Part shown: positions 1-10,151 of the stretch, piece by piece | Numbering within the stretch: position 1 is the first letter of the stretch | Layout: every line of letters starts with the position of its first letter | Assembly (NCBI RefSeq): GCF_002878395.1 | Contig: NC_061119.1 | Coordinates: 18,701,645 to 18,765,644 of the forward strand | Origin: Capsicum annuum | Taxonomy: Eukaryota > Streptophyta > Magnoliopsida > Solanales > Solanaceae | Length of the DNA: 64,000 nucleotides | Reading direction: 5' to 3' | Position numbers and translations under genes: made by a program | Notes under the pieces: generated by a model | What the model was told of the DNA's origin: nothing | The model's input: the letters and a program-made list of their open reading frames with translations, nothing else | The model's database searches: none

Positions 1-63
1 ACAAATATGAACCTAAACAAGCTATTTGATTAACCATATATACCAAATACATCAAAAGATCCC

Positions 64-1186
64 ATGTTTATACCCCCACAAATTACCACATACCGAGATA
101 GTTTAAATCAAGATAAAAAGACTTACAACTACACAACCCGGACATATATAGGATATATCTATAATGTACAAACCTTTTTAAATACTAACCCCAGAGCTAT
201 AAACATCCAAGAACCAGATACAAACTATATAACCCAAAGATTGACCGGATATAATAAGCTAGTTTCTTTACCTAAAACCAAACCGAGTCTAGTTAAAACA
301 TGCTATGAATATGGACTACTCAGTACTGTATATACCTCTGACGGAAATGAGATATCCACTATACCGGAAATATATGAAGTATTTAACATTTTTAAAATAA
401 TAACCAAAGGTACCCTATTTTTTATAAAAATTTACATGGCACCAACAGAGATATTATAAGATGAAGTTAAAAAACCCATACAAGTTGTAAAGNNNNNNNN
501 NNNNNNNNNNNNNNNNNNNNNNNNNNNNNNNNNNNNNNNNNNNNNNNNNNNNNNNNNNNNNNNNNNNNNNNNNNNNNNNNNNNNNNNNNNNNGGACTACT
601 CAGTACTGTATATACCTCTGACGGAAATGAGATATCCACTATACCGGAAATATATGAAGTATTTAACATTTTTAAAATAATAACCAAAGGTACCCTATTT
701 TTTATAAAAATTTACATGGCACCAGCAGAGATATTATAAGATGAAGTTAAAAAACCCATACAAGTTGTAAAGATAGGAATGACACGAGATATGATTATAC
801 CACAAGATATTATTCCACAACCAGAAATACTTAGAATTGAGATACCAAAATTTTATGCGAATAAGAGGATTATCGGACTATCTACAATTTTGCAAGAGCT
901 AGCAAACACATACCGTAACCAAAATCCCATATGGAGCTATTATTCAAGAAATCATGTACTAATACATTCAAATTCAAAGGAATTATGAGAAATAGATATG
1001 GAAACTATTAGGCAATGGATTCTGACATTGGTCAAACCAGAGATGGAACCTATCGCCAGAGCTATCGGAGAAAAATTTATTTCAGAAGAATTATTAACCA
1101 GATATTTCAAGACAATTGTACATAAATATCCAGATCATAAATTTTTAAAATGTAATGGAAGAGATAATGATATCCCAGAAGTTTAG
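64..1186 (+). pseudogene. Decayed long ORF of a caulimovirid-like endogenous pararetrovirus
   Basis: Open stretches at 64-459, 779-988 and 998-1186 lie in one reading frame once the assembly gap and its duplicated flank are discounted. They are separated only by in-frame stops at 457-459 (repeated at 737-739) and 986-988. The encoded protein is rich in Ile, Tyr and Lys, with no membrane segment. I place it as the last ORF of a pararetrovirus because a promoter-like stretch with a TATA box and leader follows at once, as in circular caulimovirid genomes, where the ORF just before the promoter is usually the inclusion-body/transactivator protein. That identity is inference from position; I recognise no diagnostic motif. 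With two stops it cannot give full-length protein. Confidence 0.5.
313..772. repeat. 180-bp duplication flanking a 100-N gap (probable assembly artefact)
   Basis: Bases 313-492 and 593-772 are the same 180 bp with one difference (445 a, 725 g). They flank exactly 100 N (493-592), the usual placeholder for a gap of unknown size. The sequence reads on coherently if one copy and the gap are removed, which also restores a common frame. The simplest reading is one locus represented twice, perhaps as two alleles, on either side of a scaffold join. Confidence 0.85.
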
Positions 1187-1477
1187 CTAGAATAGCAGAA
1201 AAATCAACCAAGAAGATAAGAACGTCAGCTGGAAGATACAAGATAAGAAGCAATAATGGAGATATGGAAAAGCAGCAGATACGACAATGAGAATATATCA
1301 ACGGAGTAATAATAGAAGACAAGCTATTAAATTGTGAAAGCGACATGTAAACTTTCACAATTTTCTTTACGTAAACTATTGAAACCTTTTGTATAGGCTT
1401 TTGACTATTATTAGTCTAGGCATTAATAATTTTTTTGTCTTATTAGGAGACTTTTTGTAAAGTAGACTAGGTAGATA

Positions 1478-1552
1478 ATTTTAGAAACGTGAATACTCTT
1501 GTAAAGATTTTAGAAATGTGAATACTCTTGTAAAGTTTCAGTCTATAAATAA
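1478..1552 (+). promoter_or_regulatory. Pararetrovirus-like promoter: tandem 29-bp repeat plus TATA box
   Basis: Two abutting 29-bp copies (1478-1506 and 1507-1535) differ at one base and end eight bases before TATAAATAA (1544-1552). Directly repeated upstream elements followed by a TATA box and a long AU-rich leader resemble the main promoter of caulimovirids. The position just after the decayed ORF supports this. Activity cannot be judged from sequence. Confidence 0.5.
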
Positions 1553-2090
1553 GATGAACCGAAGGCATTGCAAAGCAAGTCTTCATGTGTTGAAGCAAAA
1601 ACTCTCTCTTGTCTACAACAAATATTTTGCTTAATTATTAAAAAACAGGTATATTTCAATGGAAAAAGATATGGAGGAACAAACCTTAGAAATATCAAAC
1701 CTACCCGAACAGATATATTTATTTATGATTATGAATAGCTAAATTCATAATTCTCAACAATCATGCTATGATAAAATAAATTCATGTTAGTTACTTTATA
1801 GTAAAATTATTCGAAGAATAATATGTTAAGAAGTTTATTAGCAAAGTGGAAAAGGAGAAAAAATCCCTAAGAACTATGCCATCCTAAAGGTGAAACCAAT
1901 GAGGCAAGAAGCCGTGGTAGGGAGTAACCAGAGTAGAGGCGCTGTTTAAGGGAAAAATATCCAGATTTCCATGCTAATAGTGACCGAAGAACATGTTATT
2001 TAATAATAATCTAGTATATAGTAATCTAAGATGACCATATTTTGTTATGTACATGATTGAAGGGAATATTTTGAAAGGAGCAATTTTTTT
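1553..2090 (+). other. Leader-like region with one short ORF
   Basis: This stretch between the TATA box and the small ORFs contains a 27-codon ORF at 1659-1742 (ATG to TAA). Its peptide is acidic at the N-terminus and ends in a hydrophobic run with four Met. Short upstream ORFs are a normal feature of caulimovirid leaders, but this peptide is not recognised. No primer-binding sequence for tRNA-Met is visible here. Confidence 0.35.
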
Positions 2091-2288
2091 ATGAAAATGA
2101 ATAATTATTTATCTGATGTAATGGTAGATAAATTTAAAATACTTATTTTGTATGTGATTAAGGATATAAGAATAATAGATATAAGGAAAGTCATATTAGA
2201 AAAAATATTCGGTAAAGATTATATAGCTAGAATAAATTACATACCACACTTACCTAATTACTCTTATAAATACCTATATACACATTAA
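2091..2288 (+). CDS. Small ORF a, paralogous to ORF b
   Basis: A 65-residue ORF rich in Ile, Lys and Tyr, starting ATG at 2091. Its core (residues about 11-42) has the same Ile/Leu/Lys pattern as the core of the next ORF (2429-2617): both read roughly D-(K/N)-(F/L)-K-(I/V)-LILY-(V/I)-(I/L)-(K/R)-D-I, followed by I-R/K-(K/R)-(V/I)-ILEK. The two look like duplicated small proteins following the viral leader. No function is recognised, and it could be a decayed remnant. Confidence 0.35.
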   Translation: MKMNNYLSDVMVDKFKILILYVIKDIRIIDIRKVILEKIFGKDYIARINYIPHLPNYSYKYLYTH

Positions 2289-2428
2289 CTATGATAAACT
2301 ATGTATATTTAGAATTTTGGAAAATAGATATAAAATATATACAATTTCTTAGTAAAAATATAAAAGAGTTAATAAGATTAAAACAAATAACTACAAAATA
2401 TTATAATAAAATATTTAGTCAATTTTAA

Positions 2429-2617
2429 ATGATAGATAATCTTAAAGTCTTAATCTTATATATACTTAGAGATATAGAAATTATATACATTAAGAGAATA
2501 ATATTAGAAAAATTACAAGATTATGAAGAGGAAGAATTATTAGACAGTATAGAAAACTTACACATATATTATGAACATCAATATTACTTAGATTCAGATG
2601 GATACTATTCAAAATAA
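2429..2617 (+). CDS. Small ORF b, paralogous to ORF a
   Basis: A 62-residue ORF starting ATG at 2429. Residues 2-29 match the core of ORF a (2091-2288) in spacing and hydrophobic pattern. The C-terminal half is acidic and Tyr-rich (EEEELL, then several Tyr). It ends four bases before the start of small ORF c. The tight succession of three small frames after a viral-type leader suggests a polycistronic viral segment. Not identified beyond that. Confidence 0.35.
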   Translation: MIDNLKVLILYILRDIEIIYIKRIILEKLQDYEEEELLDSIENLHIYYEHQYYLDSDGYYSK

Positions 2618-2621
2618 ATAA

Positions 2622-2790
2622 ATGTTAGAATATATAAAAAAAATTAGAGAAAGGCAAAATTGGATATATGAAGAAGTTAATTACAGAAATCAACTTGAAA
2701 TAGAAAAAAAGACAACTAGAAGAAAAATTACTTAAAATAAAATCAACCTTAGAAAAAGAAGATACAGATAATGATTTATTTAATACATAA
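2622..2790 (+). pseudogene. Small ORF c, frameshifted coiled-coil-like relic
   Basis: ATG at 2622 opens a highly charged Lys/Glu/Arg/Gln-rich frame. Near 2700-2710 the charged heptad-like pattern passes to another frame that stays open to TAA at 2788-2790, so one small frameshift has split a protein of roughly 55 residues. The Leu/Ile spacing in a Glu/Lys-rich background predicts a coiled coil. Caulimovirid virion-associated proteins have such N-terminal coiled coils, but the assignment is inference only. Confidence 0.35.
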
Positions 2791-2796
2791 TTTTGT

Positions 2797-3267
2797 GTCT
2801 ATTTTACATTTTTTATGAAATATTATTAATTTTCTAATGCTTAGATGACTTAATAATCAATTAGGGGTGATATAGTAAAATCACGATTGAAGCAACAAAA
2901 CAGACATGTCTTAAATTACTTATAATAACAGATTAGAATTAGTATAGCGAAATTACTATAAAGAAAATACTTGTAGACAAAATTTAAGTGGACCCAATAT
3001 AAGACGTCAAGGTAATTTAAGACATCAAGAGTTAATGTATTATTTTTATGTCTATTTTACCTTTTTATTAAATATTATTAATTTTTTAATACATAAATGA
3101 CTTATAATAATTAATCAGGGGTGATATAGTAAAATCACAAAAAACATCTAAAACAGGTATTTCATAATGTCTATTTTACTTTTTTATTTAAATATTATTA
3201 TTTTTTTAATACGTAAATGACCTATAATAATTAATTAGGCGTGATATAGTAAAAACACGATTGAAGC
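2797..3267 (+). repeat. Threefold AT-rich direct repeat (~90 bp units)
   Basis: Three copies begin GTCTATTTTAC at 2797, 3050 and 3169 and end with a GTGATATAGTAAAA-type motif at about 2885, 3138 and 3258. Copies one and three continue into CACGATTGAAGC. They differ by scattered substitutions, so they are old. No coding content is seen. They lie between the small ORFs and the hairpin below and may belong to the same viral relic. Confidence 0.7.
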
Positions 3268-3314
3268 AGCTGAAGCATACATGTCGTTCATGAGCTGCCT
3301 GCTTCAGCAGCTTC
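3263..3314. repeat. Imperfect hairpin, 14-bp arms with a 24-nt loop
   Basis: GAAGCAGCTGAAGC (3263-3276) pairs with GCTTCAGCAGCTTC (3301-3314) at 13 of 14 positions across a 24-nt spacer. It directly follows the third copy of the threefold repeat. Role unknown. Confidence 0.6.
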
Positions 3315-6300
3315 ATCCACACTTATATATGTATAAAATAAATAAGGCTGCTATAAGTACGTTTTACTCTTAGTCTTTACAAAATTGGTAGTAAGAATTA
3401 GTTCGTAAAGGTAAGCTCAAAGAATAGTGTGACTGTTAGTATCTGCATAAGCTTTGTGTCACATATTTACTCATGGCGGGAGGTTGCAAATATATGATGG
3501 CTTAGTCTAGCAAAGTTTCTCGTAATTCATTTGTATGTAATATAACTCCTTTACATAGGCGGAACACTGCTTTTGGGTGTTGAACATTTGCAACAATTTT
3601 CGTTAGAAACAGGTTCCTATCTAATCATATTAAATAGATTTGTTTTAGAAGAACCCAAACATCTATATGTTCGTTTTTTCTAGATGTGGAACAACTATAT
3701 ATTCTTTTCATTTTGGACATCTGAAAATACGCTTGTTATTCATTTTCAGTAATAATTTGTTCTTTCAATGAGAGATTTGTTAATGCAATGAGGAAGCTAA
3801 GGAGGCGTAGCCAAAGCGGGAAGTTTGTAAACATATCTATGAATCAAAAACATTTGATTTGATAGTTGGTTCTTTTCGTGTTGCCCTTTACCGGGAGAGT
3901 TTGCAACTATAATTGTTACTTACGACTAGAAAGCTTGAAGTTTCTGTTTTTCTTTCGTGATAACTTAACTACCAAAGGAAAGATGAGTGACTTCCACTAA
4001 GATGTCATTGACTTGTTTTGCTGGAAAATGGAAAAAATGAAATTTGGGAAGTTGAAGTCGTCATTGTATCAATTGAAATTTTCTGTTGGTTTATTAGCGT
4101 CATTTTGAATAATCGTTTAAATATTATTTATAATATATAGTAAAAATTAATTTGAATTAATAAGATGTTAATCATGTCTTTGTAACACATCACCTTGGAT
4201 GTTATTATAAAATCTTTATTTCTTAATAAGAAAATTTGAGAAATATAATTCAAAATTTTAAAATATTTCTATTAAAAAAATGATACTTTTTATTAATAAT
4301 AATTATAATTTTTATACTTTTCTGTGAGAGATCCACCACTTTATTACTTACTGAAAAAGTCATTAATTAGCAGAGTACAATTTAACAACATGTATTTTAA
4401 TTTCATGCGCACACAATATAAAGTTTTTTTAATTAAATTTTTAAATTTGAAATTATATTGTATGTCATCTTCAAAAAAGATTCTAACTTGCACATTTTAA
4501 AAAATTATTTAAATTTTGAAAATTTGATTACTTTATTTTGATTAAAATATTTTTTTTCTTTGTGTAGTTGATTAACAAATTGAATTGCTTGTACTTTCTT
4601 TTAAATATTCGTACATGTACTGTATAATGTTAGCTTGATGTAATTGAGATGTTTCTTGAAAAGGTAAAATCATAATTCTTTATTATATGAGTACTAGTAA
4701 AATTACCCTCATAATGCGCAAAAATTACTATAAGAAAATTATAAATATTATTATCTTATTCTTTAGATCATATTTAATTTTTTATTAGTTTATTAATTGT
4801 GCAGTATACCATTTATTCATTGTTTAATACTATAAAAGATGGAATGTTATACTTTTTACATGAACATTGAAAGTATAATAAAAATCTAATAGGTGCAAAT
4901 TTTTTATTAAATATGATATTGATTTTCTTGAGACAATTCAAAGTAAAATAGCAAATGAAAATAATATATAAATATATGTACATGAACTACGTGTTTGTTA
5001 AAAATATTTTATTCTAAAAATATTCTTTTGGTTCATTGTTAATGCATTAGTAACATTTAGTATAACATATAGTATCTATTATTTCATTATATTTTCATTT
5101 ACTTCAAACATTATATATTATTTATATTTAAGGAGTGAATAATTGAGTAAAATGATACGATTTTAACAATTATTGTAAATGTATTTAAAGAAAGTAAAAG
5201 TTTGACAAACATATTGTTTCCTCGGAACACAATTAAACATAAGGTGTATTTCTATGCACGCATATTATCTTCATCGCCATTCTTGAAATTAAATGAAACA
5301 TTTTTCTTTTTACTAAATTCCAAATAAACAACTCATTTATTTAAAAATTATTAGTATAAAATATCAATTTGACTGTTAATGAGATGATTTATAATCACAA
5401 ATATATAATTTAATTTTGATTACAAATTTTGAAACTTATTTTTTTATATATATTTTGAATTGCGTATCCATCTAAAATATATTATACTTCCTTTATTCAA
5501 TATTAGTTGGTCATCTTGAAAAAAATATTATCTCATATTAGTTGTCCACCTTATTAAATAAAGAAAGCATTAATTAAATATTTTCTATATTATCCTTGGA
5601 ATTATTTATTTTTAAAATTATTCACAATTGTTTATAAAATTTCTAAATTTGTAAGAGGTTAATTAGTAAATGTAGTTTTTTTAATAATTTCTTAAAATGT
5701 CTGAAAATGACCAGCTTGACAAATCTAAAATGGCCCAAAATGAAGAAGAGTTTAAAAATGGCCCAAACCCGAAAAGGTCCAAAATGAAAAAAAGAAGACA
5801 AAACTCAATTAGGAAAGTAGAGGAGATATTTTGTACTTTCCTTGTTATTTTGTCTAAAGCACATTTTGTTTCTAGAACGAACTTCTTTGTTTTGTCCGTC
5901 GATGTTTATTTTTCCATTACAAGTTTATTGTGAAAATAAAGCTTAATTTTCTTCTTTATTTCTTTTCAAAGCTTCACTGTTGTTCCAAGCTTCATATATA
6001 GATATGCCTTCGTGATTTTGTTTCTGGATTAGTCTTAAGAGGATGAGCTATTTTGAGCTCTTTTATTGAGGTAGAAATTAATTCATTTTGGGTTTATAAT
6101 CTTGAAACTCCTGATGAAGTTCTACATCTACTCTCCAAAGGCCCTGTCTCTTGATTTCCAGATCCAAGGTGAGCTCTTTCCGTATCATTCACTATCTGTT
6201 TTAATTAATTGAGAAATGAAACTAGTTTTTTATATGTAGCTCTATTATCTATTTTATTAGATTTATTTTATGGTTGTGTTCACGGATTTAAGGTAGATGT

Positions 6301-6430
6301 GGTTACCCTTCCTTTTTAAGATGCATGCATGAGTCTCAGATGTGTAAATCTTTAGTAAATATTAAATAGAACTTGTTTATTGATCGATGTACTTTCTATC
6401 TTATAAAATCTTGTTCCTTATACACTGTGA
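3315..6430. other. AT-rich intergenic DNA, no supported gene
   Basis: No gene-like frame is seen beyond a Lys-rich chance ORF at 5697-5933. One recognisable element is a 59-bp stretch at 4635-4693 that recurs at 44821-44879 (annotated separately). Confidence 0.5.
4635..4693 (+). repeat. 59-bp dispersed repeat, copy 1 of 2
   Basis: Beginning TTGATGTAATTGAGATGTTT, it matches 44821-44879 with only a few substitutions. The second copy sits just upstream (minus sense) of an unrecognised gene fragment. It is probably part of a dispersed transposon or a shared ancestral gene flank. Confidence 0.65.
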
Positions 6431-6681
6431 TTGCAGAGAAGGAGGGTAAAATTGCAGAGATGAATGCAGCTTCCACTGGTGAAGCAATAAAACTTAGAGC
6501 AATACTGGTGATGCTTATTGTAGACTGAAATCCTATAAAACATCAATTTCAGTTCTCTAACTCATGTAATTAATTATTTGATTGTCGAATCCTAGATAGA
6601 ATGAAAAATTAGGTTTAACAGGATGGTTCCATTTATTTCTGCCAGCTAATAGTGTGCATAATTACTTAAAATTCTTTACAG

Positions 6682-6828
6682 GGCTTGAAAACCACTATCG
6701 TTGAAGGGGTCATAGTTGGAGGGACATGTGTAAATAGGTGTTATGTTCCTTCCAAAGCCCTTCTAGCTATGTGTGGTCTCATGCGGGTGCTGCATAATGA
6801 ACACAATCTGAAGTCTTTTGGTCTATAG
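6682..6828 (+). pseudogene. Plastid-type lipoamide dehydrogenase exon (pseudogene fragment)
   Basis: The frame from 6682 reads [25 protein letters not shown] and KSFGL, the FAD/redox-active region of plastidial dihydrolipoamide dehydrogenase (E3 of plastid pyruvate dehydrogenase). An AG acceptor (6680-6681) precedes it and a GT donor (6829-6830) follows, so genomic exon structure is kept. It is dead: the last codon is TAG (6826-6828, where Gln is usual). The redox disulfide C-x4-C is also broken, since Cys is one position early and Tyr stands where the second Cys belongs. No other exon was found nearby; possible coding-like sequence at 6435-6510 is unconvincing. Confidence 0.75.
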
Positions 6829-6920
6829 GTATTTCTTACCCTTGCTCCTAGAAGCCTAACAAACACCACATGAAGTCTTTTGATCTATAGGTGTTCTTTT
6901 CTTGCTCCTGGAAACCTAAC
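6809..6920 (+). repeat. Local ~50-bp tandem duplication at the exon edge
   Basis: 6809-6860 (end of the lipoamide dehydrogenase exon, its donor and the intron start) is repeated as 6871-6920 with several changes. Both copies contain AAGTCTTTT, CTATAGGT and CTTGCTCCT. The second copy therefore carries a duplicate exon end and donor. Confidence 0.7.
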
Positions 6921-7022
6921 ATGTTTAGGTTTTCATATAGGGTACTGATATATCATATTTTGGTTAACCAATTTTATTTGATTTCAGTCGTGCAATTCTT
7001 AGATATCTAGCTTTATATTTGA

Positions 7023-7428
7023 CCAGGGGCGGAGCTTAGAAGCTGATATACTGATTTGGCCGAACTCAGTAGCTTTAGTTCAAATGTTATATTTGTATTA
7101 AGAAAGTCACTAAATATGTACAAAAATAAAACCTGACGTCTTTATCCTAGAAATTAAATTCCATAAAGTTCACATCCTGACATAGTTGACATTAAACCCA
7201 TATGCAGTAGCATGTTAGGTATTGAAGGGGATTCAATTGAATCCCTTTCATTAAAACAAATATTTTTGTCTGTTTGGAAATTGTCGAATCCCTTTGATAT
7301 AAGGGGAATGTATAGTGTGGTGGTAAAGTGTGTCACTTATAGTAGTAGGATACTGATTCAAATTTCACGTGTGATTCTTTTACCTTTTTCGGAATCCCCT
7401 TGTTAGAATTCCTAGCTCTATCGCTATC
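7023..7428. mobile_element. hAT-like MITE with tRNA-like internal segment
   Basis: The left end CAGGGGCGGAGCTTAGAA and the complement of the right end (about 7405-7428, AGCGATAGAGCTAGGAA) are degraded inverted repeats of the GGGGCGGAGC type common in Solanaceae. A subterminal GGGGATTCAATTGAATCCCT palindrome lies at about 7227-7246. Inside, about 7316-7373, a TGGTGGTAAAGTG motif and a later GATTCAAATTTCAC motif resemble the A and B boxes of a tRNA promoter. No clean 8-bp target duplication is visible. Confidence 0.55.
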
Positions 7429-7831
7429 CATTTGTACTTGTTATTTGATTGCTCAATTTCTTGCATTTGTACTTCATCTATCTTCTTTTTTTTTTGTTAC
7501 TTCATTTCTGCTTTTAGTACCTAATCAAACCAATACTCAAAACAGTTGGTTAATAGGGCTAAAGAAGTACATTAAACAACATCTTCATTTTGCACCATTT
7601 TGCATCTTACCAAATAAAATATCTGCAATAAATAACATATACGCCGTATTGATATTTGAGAAGAAATAACGGTGTATGGAAAGAAGTTGGTCCTTGGAGT
7701 CTATATACTGCACCTACTTATCCAAAAAAGAAAAAAGTATCTGTGGTTCCTACGAATAGTATAGCTCTTGAACTGTAATGTAGTAGACTCTCTTAGGTTG
7801 TATACTTACATATTATGGTTCAGGATATTTC
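7429..7831. other. Unassigned AT-rich sequence
   Basis: An 89-residue hydrophobic ORF lies at 7400-7669, but its codon and residue make-up look like chance in T-rich DNA. No other feature is supported before element A. Confidence 0.4.
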
Positions 7832-7836
7832 CTTCT

Positions 7837-9928
7837 TGTAAGACCTCGCAGAATAATAATCATTTGAGCCCTTTAAAGCATGCCAAAAGGGGTCCCAGAC
7901 TTGGAAAATTTTTGCTAAGTGTTAGGACTTAGTCATTTCTAAAACCCTCAAACTTTGAGAAATTTATTTATGAACTTCCCGGCCTTAGAAAGTTAGTTTT
8001 TAAGTTGATTCATGATCGGGGGAGTCAATAGTACATCTCGAGTGAGTTTCGGAATTTTTAGACAAGCGTAAGGGCGTGTTTGAAACTCCAAAATAGTGGA
8101 TTAGGGCAATTAGCCTGCGACACCTTGACCAGAGCGGCGCCCTGTCCAGAGCGGCGCTCCAGGTCCCGTGACGCTCTGGCCAGTTCGGGCTAAGTAAATT
8201 CTGTAGTTTTGTTCTATATTTTTAAGGGAAAATGGGTCATTTTCCCTTACCCAATAGCTCCATAACACAGGATTAAAGCCTTAAATAGCATAATTACTTA
8301 TCCTTTTCACAAAATCCTCTCAAGGACAAGCCTTAACTTCATCAAGTTCAAGAATCAAGTCTCAAGAACTCACACCAATCTCTAAGAAATTAACAATCAA
8401 GATATGTTAGGTGTTCATTCATGGGTTCCTTTCACCCATGGAGTCCAAGAACCCTATTTAAACATACAGGTTTATAGATTTATGATTTTCAAGCATGAAA
8501 TTGATAGTATTCATGTTCATGATATTAATTTGGTTTTAATTCATGATTTAATTACAAGTCTCATGAAATTAAAATAGTTTGTATGGGGAATTATATGAAT
8601 TGAATGCTAAACCCTTGAATTTACAATTGATTACTGTATTCATGATGTTCATGAGTTGACTAGTATTATGTGAAATAACCATGCTCCCCAAGTGTTTGAT
8701 AAAATGCTTATGCGAATTGAGTAGTGAAAGCATGACATGTTATTATGTGATCCCATTCATGTAAAAGCTTATGTATATCAAGTGTTTGACAAAATGTCAA
8801 AATTAATGCATTGTTAGCAAGCAAGTAATATTATGCTTTTAAGATTATGCCATGTTTTACTTCCAATGCTATCGAGTCCTGGGGGTATTCAATACCCAAA
8901 AATCTAGTTGTTTGCCTAGAGCTATAGTAGTTACAAAATAGTCTCAGTAATGTCACCATCAGTAGTACTCAGCCAGTTACAGAACTCAGTGGAACGTACT
9001 CCAGTTCAGCTTAGTCTAATAGTCAGTGTTATTCAGTTGGGAGTACGATTCAACACCGAGTGAACCCAAGGATGGGGGATCACCTGCCAGTAGAGGGTGT
9101 ATCCTTAGAAGCAGTCCTTGCATTCCAGAACTACATAGCCTAGTTGAGGGTTGATAAGGTATTTTACCTGCTAGTTGAGGGTACCACCATTCTCATTCTA
9201 GGCACCTTCCAGATAAGGGTGACTCTTCAGCTTGTCTTTACTCGTGGCACGGTACTAACACCCTTCCAGTTGGGGTTACAAGTTGGACCCCAAATCTATA
9301 CAAAAAGGGGCATGTCGGTTAGATGATTACCTCTCACAGTTTTAGTTTTAGTCTCAATGTATAACTTAGTTCAGTTTTATAGAATCAGGACAGTCAGAAA
9401 CAATCACCCAACTCAGTATAGAACTCTGTTTAGTTCTACAGAATCAGGACTGTTAGAAACAGTCACCTATCACCCAACTCTTTATAGAACTTAGTTCAAT
9501 TTTACAGAATCAGGACTGTCAGAAATAGTCACCCAGCTAACAGTTATATAGTTATCAGTGAACTCAAATACTAGTTGTTCAGTTATTTAGTAGTGAGTCC
9601 TTATAGTTCGAGAACATAGTTGCCTTTTCAGTATTTCAGTTTATTTTTTGATAGTCGAAGTTAGTTGAGGACTTGTCCCATCACTTCCATGTTCAGACAG
9701 TTAGAGGCTTTTCAGACTAGATTATTTCAGATAGATTCTCTGTTCTCAGTATTTATTTATCACTATTTAATTTTAGTTATGAACCTTATGGTAGTTTTTG
9801 CCTAATTTTTGCATTATTACAGTATTATTACTCAGTTATTGCAGCAGGTACCAATAATGGGTTGGCTAGTCATCCTTTAAGATTATGAGCTTCATGTGAT
9901 GTCTGCGGTGCATACTCGAGGCGTTTCA
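7837..9928 (+). repeat. 5' LTR of element A
   Basis: 2092 bp, TG...CA. It contains a hairpin-prone GGGTATTCAATACCC-like palindrome at about 8883-8899, conserved in all large LTRs here. It also has about three copies of a ~60-bp minisatellite at 9355-9540 built on CAGGACTGTCAGAAACAGTC, itself an inverted repeat. It lacks about 300 bp present in the 3' LTR at about 18181-18490, so it has suffered a deletion near 9585. Confidence 0.88.
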
Positions 9929-9932
9929 AACT

Positions 9933-9944
9933 TGGTATCATAGC
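9933..9944 (+). other. Primer-binding site, initiator tRNA-Met type
   Basis: TGGTATCATAGC differs at one base from the usual plant TGGTATCAGAGC and starts a few bases after the LTR end. Confidence 0.8.
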
Positions 9945-10151
9945 ATAAGGTTCAACAGAGTCCTAGGGAGTCTGAAAGCTGTGTTAAGTAAAGTCTTGTG
10001 CATAGGTGTGTAGCACACCACACTTATGAACAAGAGGCTATGAGGCATTTTAGGAAAAGTTTCCTTTCTTTCAGTATTCATATCGCATGAGTGAGCATGA
10101 GCTCAAATTAAACTCTTTTTCTAATCCAATGTTTCCTTCCATTTACAAAAT

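Noticed and set aside
5697..5933. Lys-rich ORF of 78 residues
   Set aside because: Composition follows AAA/GAA-rich DNA, then a hydrophobic stretch from T-rich DNA; no motif and no supporting context.
7316..7373. Possible tRNA gene
   Set aside because: Only A-box-like and B-box-like motifs are present, with no cloverleaf; it lies within a degraded MITE that commonly carries such a segment.
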